DNA of 64,000 nucleotides from the NCBI RefSeq assembly GCF_003355155.1, contig NZ_CP031320.1:730369-794368 (forward strand), given 5' to 3'. Every line of letters begins with the position of its first letter. Positions within the stretch are counted from its first letter, which is position 1. The notes under the pieces were generated by a model that was not told the DNA's origin, searched no databases, and saw only the letters and a program-made list of their open reading frames with translations. Origin of the DNA: Streptomyces armeniacus. Its GTDB lineage: Bacteria > Actinomycetota > Actinomycetes > Streptomycetales > Streptomycetaceae. A program made the position numbers and the translations under genes. Positions 1 through 9,733 of this stretch are shown piece after piece.

Positions 1-24
1 GGATATGCGGGCGATCGGGCGCAT
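1..24 (-). CDS. 5' end of an unidentified minus-strand gene (partial)
   Basis: An ATG at 24 reads leftwards out of the window as MRPIARIS. It is preceded by GGAGGAG with 6 nt spacing, a textbook Shine-Dalgarno. Only eight codons are present, so no function can be given. The stretch 25-360 to its right holds no convincing gene on either strand and probably contains the promoter and leader of this gene. Confidence 0.4.
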
Positions 25-360
25 CGAAGCTCCTCCGGGACGTGGATGTGAGGGATTCCTCGTCGTCCCGGCGGAGGCTAGAAGTGCCGGACAGAAAGCG
101 GTGAGAGACGAACCGGCCCAATCGTTTTTGCACACAATTCGGTCGGGCGCAGGACGATTTGGTGGCGTGGGCGGGGGCAGCCGCCCGGAGGAGGGTGCAA
201 GGGGCGCAAGTGTACGGATTCGTTCCGCGTCTGCGGGCCGCCGCCGAGTGGCCGATTACACCCTTGCGTCGGGCGCCCGTACGTCACCGCGCCCGGGGCC
301 CGTACGCAGGCGCACCAGCCGCCCCGTACGCCCCGTGCGCAAGCCCGCCCCGTGCGCCCG

Positions 361-756
361 TCAGCCGCGCCCCATCGTCCGGTCCACCGCGATCTCGATC
401 AGCACACGTTCCGGATTCGGCCTCGGGTCCCGCCCGTACCGCTCCGCGAAGCGCCGTTCCGCGTCCGCGACCAGTTCCGGTTCGGCGTGTACGACCGCGC
501 GTCCCTCCAGGGTCGCCCACCGCCGCCGGTCCACCTGGCAGAGTGCGACCCGCATCCCCGCGGGCCCGGCGGCCCGTACGTTGCGCACCTTCTTGCTGCC
601 CCCGCTCGCGATCACCCGGGCGATCCCGGCCCCCGGGTCGTAGGTCACGGCGACGGGTACGACGTGCGGGGTGCCGTCCGGCCGGAAGGTGGTGAGAGTG
701 GAGTGGTGCCGCTCGCGCCAGAAGGCGAGTATCGCGGGGTCCAGAGTGATCGTCAC
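361..756 (-). CDS. PPOX-class (F420/FMN) split-barrel oxidoreductase
   Basis: A 131-residue protein of the pyridoxamine-phosphate-oxidase-like split-barrel fold (the TIGR03618-type F420-dependent group). The N-terminal half has the usual strand pattern with FRPDGTPHVVPV, followed by SGGSKKVRNVRAAG and a C-terminal RRFAERYGRDP region. Members bind F420 or FMN and reduce small substrates or tetrapyrroles; the substrate here cannot be read. The GTG start at 756 has no ribosome binding site, and a -10-like TAGATT lies about 10 nt upstream, so the mRNA may be leaderless. Its promoter region abuts the HspR-type operator of the divergent clpB, so the two genes may share regulation. Confidence 0.8.
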   Translation of the reverse strand: MTITLDPAILAFWRERHHSTLTTFRPDGTPHVVPVAVTYDPGAGIARVIASGGSKKVRNVRAAGPAGMRVALCQVDRRRWATLEGRAVVHAEPELVADAERRFAERYGRDPRPNPERVLIEIAVDRTMGRG

Positions 757-781
757 GGGGAACGAATCTAGTCGATGGCGA

Positions 782-802
782 GTTGAGTGGAATAGACTCA
801 AC
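782..802. promoter_or_regulatory. HAIR operator (HspR binding site) of clpB
   Basis: TTGAGT (783-788), seven bases, then ACTCAA (796-801): a perfect inverted repeat matching the HspR-associated inverted repeat (CTTGAGT-N7-ACTCAAG). It lies about 90 nt upstream of the clpB start and overlaps a -10-like TAGACT, as expected for a repressor site. HspR is known to repress the dnaK operon and clpB in Streptomyces. Confidence 0.88.
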
Positions 803-891
803 TTGTTGCAGGTTGGAGTTAGCAGGGCAGGGCCGGAGGGTGAGGGCCGTCCGGCCGGCAAGCGGGACGCGACGAGGAGGAAAGCAGCACA

Positions 892-3516
<2,625 letters not shown>

Positions 3517-3561
3517 CGGGCCGGCGCTGACTGCGAGTTCGCGGGCTTGCGGACTTGCGGG

Positions 3562-3603
3562 CTTACGGGCGCGGCGCGCGATACGGCGTGCCGCGCCCGT
3601 AAG
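3562..3603 (+). terminator. hairpin terminator after clpB
   Basis: Perfect 14-bp arms (3562-3575 and 3590-3603) around a 14-nt loop, 45 nt after the clpB stop. There is no T-run, which is common for actinomycete terminators. Confidence 0.7.
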
Positions 3604-3747
3604 CCGTACCCATCTGTGAAATCAGACCCGTCACTGGTATGGACCTGACAAAAGCCTCCGGCTACGCTCCTGCTGGCATCGGTTAAGAGCGCTCTCAACT
3701 GTCTGCTGTTCCACCCCACTTCCATGGAACACAGAAGGGTTCCTCCC

Positions 3748-4935
3748 TTGAGACGTATGAGACGTACGACAGTGAAGCGTGCCCGGGTGTCCGCACTGCT
3801 GGTGGCAGGCGGCCTGGTGGCGGCCGTGTTCGTTCCCGCAGCGACCGCGTCCCCGACTTCCGGTTCCGACTCCGCATCCGGTTCCGGCCCGGCCCAGACG
3901 CAGCCCGCGTCCGACGCGCTGCTGACCGCGATGCAGCAGGACATGGGCCTCACGAAGGGCGAGGCCAAGGCCCGTCTCGCCGCCGAGAAGAAGGCGACCG
4001 CCGTCCAGGACGACGCCCGGCGCGCGGCCGGAAAGGCGTACGGCGGCTCCTGGTTCGACGCGAAGAGCGGCACCCTCGCCGTGGCCCTCACCGACAAGGC
4101 CAAGGCCGACGCCGTACGGGCGGCCGGCGCGGACGTCCGTATGGTGCGGCACAGTGCCGAGGAGCTCACCGCGGCCAAGAAGCGGATCGACAAGCTCTCC
4201 GCGCCTGCGGGCGTGAGCAGTTGGCAGGTCGACGACAAGAGCAACCGGATCGTCGTCAGCGTCGTCGCCTCGAAGAAGTCCGACAACGATGTCCGCGCCT
4301 TCGTCGCGGACGCCCGCGAGAGCGGCCCGGTCACCGTGCGGGAGACCGCCGAGGCGGCGCGTACGACCGCGGCCGGCACCGTTGGCGGCGACCCGTACTA
4401 CACCGGCAACGTCCGCTGCTCCATCGGCTTCTCGGTGCACGGAGGCTTCGTCACCGCCGGGCACTGCGGCCAGAAGGGCGCCTCGGTGAGCGGCTGGGAC
4501 CGCTCGAAGATCGGCGAGTTCCAGGGCTCGACCTTCCCCGGCAGCGACATGGCGTGGGTGAACGTCGCCAACGGCTGGTGGACGGAGCCCGTCGTCCTCG
4601 GCTGGGGCACCGTCTCGGACCAGCTGGTCCGCGGCTCGAACGAAGCTCCCATCGGCGCCTCCATTTGCCGTTCCGGTTCCACCACGCACTGGCACTGCGG
4701 CAACGTCCAGGCCAAGAACGTCACCGTGAACTACCAGCAGGGCGCGGTCCACGGCATGACCCAGACGAGCGTCTGCGCCGAGGGCGGCGACTCCGGCGGC
4801 TCGTACATCAGCGGTGACCAGGCGCAGGGCATCACGTCGGGCGGCTCCGGCAACTGCTCCAGCGGCGGCACCACCTTCTTCCAGCCCCTCAACCCGGTGC
4901 TGAGCCACTACGGCCTCACCCTCCACACCGCCTGA
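3748..4935 (+). CDS. secreted S1 serine protease, streptogrisin/alpha-lytic type, with prodomain
   Basis: A chymotrypsin-fold extracellular protease made as a prepro-enzyme. An Arg/Lys-rich start and a hydrophobic stretch ending in an Ala-rich cleavage region form the signal peptide (first ~31 residues). A prodomain of about 150 residues follows, of the kind that folds the mature enzyme, then the protease domain with His239 (TAGHC), Asp267 (SDMAW) and Ser349 (GDSGG). Paired cysteines suit an exported enzyme. I chose the TTG at 3748 because AGAAGGG sits 8 nt upstream; ATG at 3757 or the RBS-less ATG at 3724 are alternatives. The gene stands alone, with a hairpin terminator after it. The mature substrate preference is not readable. 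Confidence 0.93.
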   Translation: MRRMRRTTVKRARVSALLVAGGLVAAVFVPAATASPTSGSDSASGSGPAQTQPASDALLTAMQQDMGLTKGEAKARLAAEKKATAVQDDARRAAGKAYGGSWFDAKSGTLAVALTDKAKADAVRAAGADVRMVRHSAEELTAAKKRIDKLSAPAGVSSWQVDDKSNRIVVSVVASKKSDNDVRAFVADARESGPVTVRETAEAARTTAAGTVGGDPYYTGNVRCSIGFSVHGGFVTAGHCGQKGASVSGWDRSKIGEFQGSTFPGSDMAWVNVANGWWTEPVVLGWGTVSDQLVRGSNEAPIGASICRSGSTTHWHCGNVQAKNVTVNYQQGAVHGMTQTSVCAEGGDSGGSYISGDQAQGITSGGSGNCSSGGTTFFQPLNPVLSHYGLTLHTA

Positions 4936-4964
4936 TCCGCACGCCCGGGATCACCCTGTGTACG

Positions 4965-5024
4965 CCATGCGCCTCCCCTACGGGGTGGGGCGCATGGTGC
5001 GCATGGGGCGCGGGAGGGTTTTTT
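4965..5024 (+). terminator. terminator after the protease gene
   Basis: Arms 4965-4978 and 4982-4997 pair over CCATGCGCC plus an imperfect GC inner stem. A GC-rich stretch and a run of six Ts follow (ending near 5024). Confidence 0.65.
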
Positions 5025-5116
5025 CGGCCTGGTCGGCAGGTCGGCCGGGGACACGGTTGCGTTGTCCGGGCCGTCATGAGGGAGGATGGCCGAATCCGTA
5101 TGAAGGGAATTCCACG

Positions 5117-5752
5117 GTGACCATCGACCCGTCCTCGATTCCGAATTTCGGGGGCCAGCAGCCCGACCCGCAGGAGGCAGGCGACGGCCCGGCCGGACCT
5201 GTCGTCCCCGACCAGGACCTGGTCAAGCAGCTTCTCGACCAGATGGAGCTGAAGTACGTCGTGGATGACGAGGGGGACCTCGCCGCGCCGTGGGAGGAAT
5301 TCCGCACGTACTTCATGTTCCGTGGCGAGGGCGACCAGCAGGTCTTCTCGGTCCGTACGTTCTACGACCGGCCGCACTCGATCGACGAGAAGCACGCGCT
5401 GCTCGAGTCGATCGACGACTGGAACCGCCGCACCCTGTGGCCGAAGGTCTACAGCCACACGCACGACGACGGCACCGTACGGCTCATCGGCGAAGCGCAG
5501 ATGATGATCGGCACCGGTGTCTCGCTGGAGCACTTCGTGTCCAGCACGGTCAGCTGGGTACGGGCGTCGATCGAGTTCGACAAGTGGCTCGTCGACCAGC
5601 TCGGCCTGGAGAAGGACGTCGAGTCCGACGCCAAGCCGGACGACGCCAAGCCGGACGACGCCGATGCCGATGCCGATGCCGAGGGCTCGGGTCCGGCGTC
5701 CGCGTCCGACGACGGCCCCGGAGAGGGCACGGAGGACACCGGCAAGAGCTGA
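5117..5752 (+). CDS. YbjN-domain protein with acidic repeat tail
   Basis: A 211-residue cytoplasmic protein. Residues about 35-165 match the YbjN fold, a tetratricopeptide-chaperone-like (type III secretion chaperone-like) domain of uncertain function that is common in actinomycetes. The C-terminus is a low-complexity acidic tail built from DDAKP and DADA repeats, encoded by a short tandem repeat at about 5625-5685. The GTG start at 5117 is preceded by GAAGGGA with good spacing; the longer upstream frame runs through the protease terminator and is not used. A hairpin terminator follows. Confidence 0.8.
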   Translation: MTIDPSSIPNFGGQQPDPQEAGDGPAGPVVPDQDLVKQLLDQMELKYVVDDEGDLAAPWEEFRTYFMFRGEGDQQVFSVRTFYDRPHSIDEKHALLESIDDWNRRTLWPKVYSHTHDDGTVRLIGEAQMMIGTGVSLEHFVSSTVSWVRASIEFDKWLVDQLGLEKDVESDAKPDDAKPDDADADADAEGSGPASASDDGPGEGTEDTGKS

Positions 5753-5771
5753 GGTCCGAAGCCGACGACAG

Positions 5772-5810
5772 GCGCCCCCGTCAGCCGTACGCGGCCGGCG
5801 GGGGCGCTTT
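5772..5810. terminator. bidirectional terminator between convergent genes
   Basis: Arms GCGCCCCCG (5772-5780) and CGGGGGCGC (5799-5807), then TTT. It lies between the YbjN gene and the convergent aminotransferase gene and can serve both. Confidence 0.7.
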
Positions 5811-5828
5811 CGTACGGTCTCGCGGGGG

Positions 5829-7004
5829 TCAGCCGCGCAGTCCCCGCAGGCGTTCGGCGGCCTCCCGGAGCACCTCCGGCTTCTTGCAGAACGCGAACCG
5901 TACGTGGCTGCGGCCGGCGTCCGGGGTGTCGTAGAAGACCGAGGTGGGGACGGCGACCACGCCGCAGCGTTCCGGGAGGCCGAGGCAGAAGGGGACGCCG
6001 TCCTTCTCACCGAGGGCGGTGATGTCGGTGGTGACGAAGTACGTGCCCTGCGGCCGGAACACCTCGAAGCCGGCGTCCGCGAGACCGCCGGACAGCAGGT
6101 CCCGCTTCGCGCGCAGGTCCTCGCGGAAGTCCGCGAAGTACGCGTCCGGGAGGCGCAGCGCCTCCGCGACCGCGTACTGGAACGGGCCGGCGCTGACGTA
6201 CGTGAGGTACTGCTTCGCCGTACGGACCGCCGTCACCAGCGCCGGGCACGCCGTGACCCAGCCGACCTTCCACCCGGTGAACGAGAACGTCTTCCCGGAC
6301 GAGGAAATGGACACCGTACGGTCGCGCATCCCGGGGAGGGAGATCAGCGGGACGTGCTCACCGTCGAAGACGAGGTGCTCGTAGACCTCGTCGGTGACGA
6401 CGAGCAGGTCGTGCTCGACGGCGAGGGCGGCGATCGCGGTCAGCTCGTCGCGGGTGAGGACCATGCCGGTGGGGTTGTGCGGGCTGTTGAGCAGCAGCAG
6501 GCGCGTGCGCGGGGTGATGGCGTCGCGCAGGGCGTCGAGGTCCGGGCGGAAGTCCGGGGCGCGGAGCGTCAGCGGTACGCGCGTGGCGCCGGCCATGGCG
6601 ATCGAGGCGGCGTACGAGTCGTAGAACGGCTCGAAGGCGATCACCTCGTCGCCCGGTTCGAGCAGGGCCAGCATCGAGGCGGCGATGGCCTCTGTCGCGC
6701 CCGCGGTGACCAGGACCTCCGTGTCGGGGTCGAAGGCCAGGCCGTAGAAGCGCCGTTGGTGCTCGGTGACGGCGGCGCGCAGTTCGGGGACGCCGGGGCC
6801 GGGCGGGTACTGGTTGCCGCGGCCGTCCCTCAGTGCCCGTACGGCCGCCTCCCGTACGGGCTCGGGACCGTCGGTGTCGGGGAAGCCCTGGCCGAGGTTG
6901 ATGGCGCCGGTGCGGACGGCGAGCGCGGACATCTCGGCGAAGATCGTCGAGCCGAACTCCGTGAGCCGGCGGTTGAGCAGCGGTCGTCCTGGAGTGGCGG
7001 TCAT
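5829..7004 (-). CDS. PLP-dependent class I/II aminotransferase
   Basis: A 391-residue fold-type I aminotransferase. Visible landmarks are the N-terminal INLGQGFPDTDGP, the substrate/PLP region LLLNSPHNPTG, VTDEVYEHLVFDG and the PLP lysine in SSSGKTFSFTGWKVGW. This pattern is that of the DapC/kynurenine-aminotransferase-like (YbdL) group, which transfers amino groups between amino acids and 2-oxo acids. The true substrate is undecided; methionine, kynurenine or N-succinyl-diaminopimelate are family possibilities. The ATG at 7004 has GCAGG upstream; an ATG at 7013 would add three residues. It is convergent with the YbjN gene and follows the tetR gene by only 32 nt, so the two may be cotranscribed. 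Confidence 0.92.
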   Translation of the reverse strand: MTATPGRPLLNRRLTEFGSTIFAEMSALAVRTGAINLGQGFPDTDGPEPVREAAVRALRDGRGNQYPPGPGVPELRAAVTEHQRRFYGLAFDPDTEVLVTAGATEAIAASMLALLEPGDEVIAFEPFYDSYAASIAMAGATRVPLTLRAPDFRPDLDALRDAITPRTRLLLLNSPHNPTGMVLTRDELTAIAALAVEHDLLVVTDEVYEHLVFDGEHVPLISLPGMRDRTVSISSSGKTFSFTGWKVGWVTACPALVTAVRTAKQYLTYVSAGPFQYAVAEALRLPDAYFADFREDLRAKRDLLSGGLADAGFEVFRPQGTYFVTTDITALGEKDGVPFCLGLPERCGVVAVPTSVFYDTPDAGRSHVRFAFCKKPEVLREAAERLRGLRG

Positions 7005-7036
7005 GGCGGCCATCCTGCGCGAAGCCCGGGGCTTCC

Positions 7037-7801
7037 TCAACACGGCTGCGCGGGGGCGGCGGGCGTGGCGCCGGGGGGCGTACCGGCGTCGAGTACGCGG
7101 GCGACGTGGGCCGCGAGCCGGGCGCGCAGGATGTCGGGCGGTACGCCCTGGGGGCCGACGAGGTGCTCGACGAGGTCGGCGCGGGTGGCGGCGAGCAGGG
7201 CGTGGGCGGTGAAGTCGCAGGGGCCCAGGGGCTGTTGTGCTCCGTCCGGTGCTGTCGCGGCGGGTTCGCCGTCCGCGGCGGGGCCGGTCTCCGCGTCGGG
7301 TCCTCCGTCCGCAGCGGGTCCTCCCTTCGCGGCGGGCCGCCCGGTCTCCGCGTCGGGCCCGGTCTCCGGTGAGGGCAGGCGGCGGAGGGTGTCGCGCAGG
7401 GTGCCGTGCCACCAGGTGTAGTGCGCCGCCTGGTACGGGCTGCCGCTGCCCGCCTCCTCCAAGGCCAGCGAGAGATGGCGGTTGTCGAGCTTGAAGCAGA
7501 GGAGCGCGTCGAGGAGCGCGAGGACGCGCCGGCGCGGTTCCGTACGGGGGCCGAGCGGGGCCGGGCCGTGCTCGACGGCCTGGCGGAGGGTGTCCGTACG
7601 GGCCTCGAAAACGGCCCGGATCAGCCCCGTGCGGTCGCCGAACCGGCGGAAGAGCGTGCCCTTGCCGACGCCCGCCGCCGCCGCGACGTCGTCCATCGAG
7701 ACGCTCCGTGCGCTCTCGTGGCGGGCGAAGAGCGCGTCGGCGGCGGCGAGCACGTTCTCGCGGTTGCGCTGGGCGTCTGCGCGTGGCTTGCGTGCGGTCA
7801 T
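7037..7801 (-). CDS. TetR-family transcriptional repressor
   Basis: A 254-residue regulator. The N-terminal helix-turn-helix is clear (MDDVAAAAGVGKGTLFRRFGD, residues about 36-56), followed by a helical ligand-binding domain containing KLDNRHLSLALEEAG. An odd Pro/Ala/Asp-rich insertion made of repeated DAETGP and AADG units (about 146-192) interrupts the ligand domain. The gene is divergent from the NTF2-like/NmrA-like pair, and two inverted repeats lie between them, so it probably represses both directions. The inducer is unknown. Confidence 0.92.
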   Translation of the reverse strand: MTARKPRADAQRNRENVLAAADALFARHESARSVSMDDVAAAAGVGKGTLFRRFGDRTGLIRAVFEARTDTLRQAVEHGPAPLGPRTEPRRRVLALLDALLCFKLDNRHLSLALEEAGSGSPYQAAHYTWWHGTLRDTLRRLPSPETGPDAETGRPAAKGGPAADGGPDAETGPAADGEPAATAPDGAQQPLGPCDFTAHALLAATRADLVEHLVGPQGVPPDILRARLAAHVARVLDAGTPPGATPAAPAQPC

Positions 7802-7830
7802 GGGGCGGCGCGGCCTTCCGGTTGCAAAAC

Positions 7831-7868
7831 GGACTGGCGGTCCGTATCTTTAAGCGGACCGATGGTCC
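7831..7868. promoter_or_regulatory. paired operators for the adjacent TetR regulator
   Basis: Two related palindromes: GGACTGGCGGTCC (7831-7843, imperfect) and GGACCGATGGTCC (7856-7868, perfect arms GGACC/GGTCC). Their centres are 25 bp apart, between divergent start codons at 7801 and 7896. AT-rich -10-like sequence (TATTCT) follows on the + side. Assignment to this regulator is by position. Confidence 0.65.
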
Positions 7869-7895
7869 ATATTCTATCCGGACGGGCGGACTCTG

Positions 7896-8411
7896 ATGAG
7901 TACACGTATGGAACCCATGAAACCCATGGAAAGCGGCAGCACGGCGGCGGTAGCGCGGGAGGTGCCGACGGAGCCGGCGGATCTCTTCCGGTACGGGCTG
8001 CGCCTGCTGCTGGACAAGGACTTCGACAGTTGGGTGGCGCTCTGGGACGAGGACGGGATCTGCGAGTTCCCCTTCGCTCCCGAGCACGCGCCCTCCCGGC
8101 TGGAGGGCCGGGCCGCCGTCGCCGAGTACATGCGGGAGTACCCGCGGCAGATCGACCTCCAGGCGATCCCGTATCTGGAGATCCACCACACCAGCGATCC
8201 GCACACCGTTGTCGTCGAGATGAGTGCGACCGGGCGGATGGTGGTCGCGGACGCTCCTTACGAGATGTCGTACATCATCGTGGTGACCGTCCGGGACGGC
8301 CGCATCACGCGCTACCGCGACTACTGGAACCCCATGGGCCTCCCCGACTCCTGGCACGCGGACGCCGACACGGACGCCGACGCGAACGCGGAGAGCGGGG
8401 CGGCGGCGTGA
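7896..8411 (+). CDS. NTF2-like / SnoaL-like protein
   Basis: A 171-residue protein with an alpha+beta-barrel NTF2-like fold. The helix LLLDKDFDSWVALWDEDG, the strand CEFPFAP, the EGRAAVAEYM segment and the C-terminal GRITRYRDYWNP strand are typical of the PhzA/PhzB-like and SnoaL-like ketosteroid-isomerase superfamily. Such proteins act as isomerases, cyclases or dehydratases on small hydrophobic substrates; no function can be fixed. The C-terminal ~20 residues are an Asp/Ala repeat. Its stop overlaps the next GTG, so it is translationally coupled to the NmrA-like gene and presumably under the divergent TetR. Confidence 0.8.
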   Translation: MSTRMEPMKPMESGSTAAVAREVPTEPADLFRYGLRLLLDKDFDSWVALWDEDGICEFPFAPEHAPSRLEGRAAVAEYMREYPRQIDLQAIPYLEIHHTSDPHTVVVEMSATGRMVVADAPYEMSYIIVVTVRDGRITRYRDYWNPMGLPDSWHADADTDADANAESGAAA

Positions 8412-9289
8412 GCGACGGCCGCGTCCTGGTCACCGGGGCCACCGGGAACACCGGCAGCCGCCTCGTCGCACGCCTCACCGCGCTCGGCCACCCCGTGACG
8501 GCCGCCGGCCGGGGCGCCGAGGCGCCGGGGGGCGTCGGGGGCGGCGGGGGCATCGGGGGCCGACGCCCGGTCCAGGCCGTCCGTTTCGACTGGTCCGACC
8601 CGGGCACGTACGACTCCGCGCTGCGCGGCGCGGACCGCGTCTACCTCGTGCCGCCCGCCGCCGACCCCGAACCCGGCGCCGTCATGCTGCCGTTCCTGGC
8701 GCGGGCGCGCGCCGCCGGCGTACGCCGTGCCGTGCTGCTCAGCTCCTCCGCGCTGCCCGCGGGCGGGCCGGGGGCGGGGGTGGTGCACGAGGCGCTGGCG
8801 GGCACGTTCGACGAGTGGGCGGTGCTGCGGCCGTCGTGGTTCATGCAGAACTTCACGGGCGGGCACGTGCACGCGGACAGCATCCGCGACGCGGACGTGA
8901 TCATGTCGGCGACGGGCGACGGCCGCGTCGGGTTCATCGACGCGGACGACATCGCCGCGGTCGCCGGCCACGCGCTGACCGACCGTACGGCGCCCTGCAC
9001 CGACCTCGTACTCACCGGGCCCGAGGCCCTCGCCTACGCCGACGTGGCCGCCGTGATCGCGCGCGTCACCGGCCGGCCCGTACGCCACCGGCCGCTGTCG
9101 TACGAGGAGATGCGGGACCGGCTGGCCGCCGGCATGCCCGCGGAGTTCGCGGCGCTGCTGGCGCGCCTGGACCGCGAGATAGCGGGCGGCGCGGAGGACC
9201 GTACGACGGACGCGGTGGAGGCCGTCACGGGGAGGCCGCCGCGGTCGTTCGCGGACTACGCGGCGGCACACGCCGCGGACTTCGGCTGA
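8408..9289 (+). CDS. NmrA-like NAD(P)-binding oxidoreductase
   Basis: A 293-residue short-chain-dehydrogenase-fold protein. The Rossmann motif VTGATGNTGSRLV is at the N-terminus, followed by a Gly-rich loop, RAVLLSSSAL, and LRPSWFMQNF, the hallmark of the NmrA-like/TMR subgroup that uses NAD(P)H or senses it. The canonical YxxxK is absent, as usual in this subgroup. The GTG start at 8408 overlaps the previous stop (GTGA), so start choice is strongly supported. Together with the NTF2-like protein and TetR regulator it looks like a small inducible detoxification or metabolite-modification operon. Confidence 0.85.
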   Translation: MSDGRVLVTGATGNTGSRLVARLTALGHPVTAAGRGAEAPGGVGGGGGIGGRRPVQAVRFDWSDPGTYDSALRGADRVYLVPPAADPEPGAVMLPFLARARAAGVRRAVLLSSSALPAGGPGAGVVHEALAGTFDEWAVLRPSWFMQNFTGGHVHADSIRDADVIMSATGDGRVGFIDADDIAAVAGHALTDRTAPCTDLVLTGPEALAYADVAAVIARVTGRPVRHRPLSYEEMRDRLAAGMPAEFAALLARLDREIAGGAEDRTTDAVEAVTGRPPRSFADYAAAHAADFG

Positions 9290-9346
9290 CGGCGCGGCAG
9301 GCCCCGTCGGAGGGGGATTGTCAGTGGCGGCTGCGAGACTTCCCGC

Positions 9347-9715
9347 ATGATTGATCACTTGTCGATCCAGGTGCGGGATTTCCAGGCCAGCGCGGCCTTC
9401 TACGACGCGGTGCTGGCACCGCTCGGCGGCAGACGGGTGCTCGAGTTCGGACCGGTCATCGGATACGGCACCGGGCAGCCGGACTTCTGGATCGGCCCGG
9501 TGGGGACGGGCGGCGAGGCGCGTGAGGCGCACGTGGCGTTCACCGCGGCCGACAGGGCGGCCGTCGTGGCCTTCCACGAGGCGGCGACGGCCGCCGGCGC
9601 GGAGACGCTGCACGCGCCCGCGCTGCACCCGGAGTACCACGAGCACTATTACGCCGCCTTCGTGCGCGATCCGGACGGAAACAACGTGGAGGCGGTCTGC
9701 CACCTGCCCGGATGA
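9347..9715 (+). CDS. VOC-family (glyoxalase-fold) protein
   Basis: A 122-residue vicinal-oxygen-chelate protein with two beta-alpha-beta-beta-beta halves. It opens with MIDHLSIQVRDFQAS and ends FVRDPDGNNVEAVCH, where His5 and Glu near 117 are the usual metal ligands. It resembles the small stand-alone glyoxalase/bleomycin-resistance-like proteins; substrate unknown. It is convergent with the M14 peptidase gene, only 18 nt away. Confidence 0.85.
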   Translation: MIDHLSIQVRDFQASAAFYDAVLAPLGGRRVLEFGPVIGYGTGQPDFWIGPVGTGGEAREAHVAFTAADRAAVVAFHEAATAAGAETLHAPALHPEYHEHYYAAFVRDPDGNNVEAVCHLPG

Positions 9716-9733
9716 GCCCCGCGGGGTTTGCCG

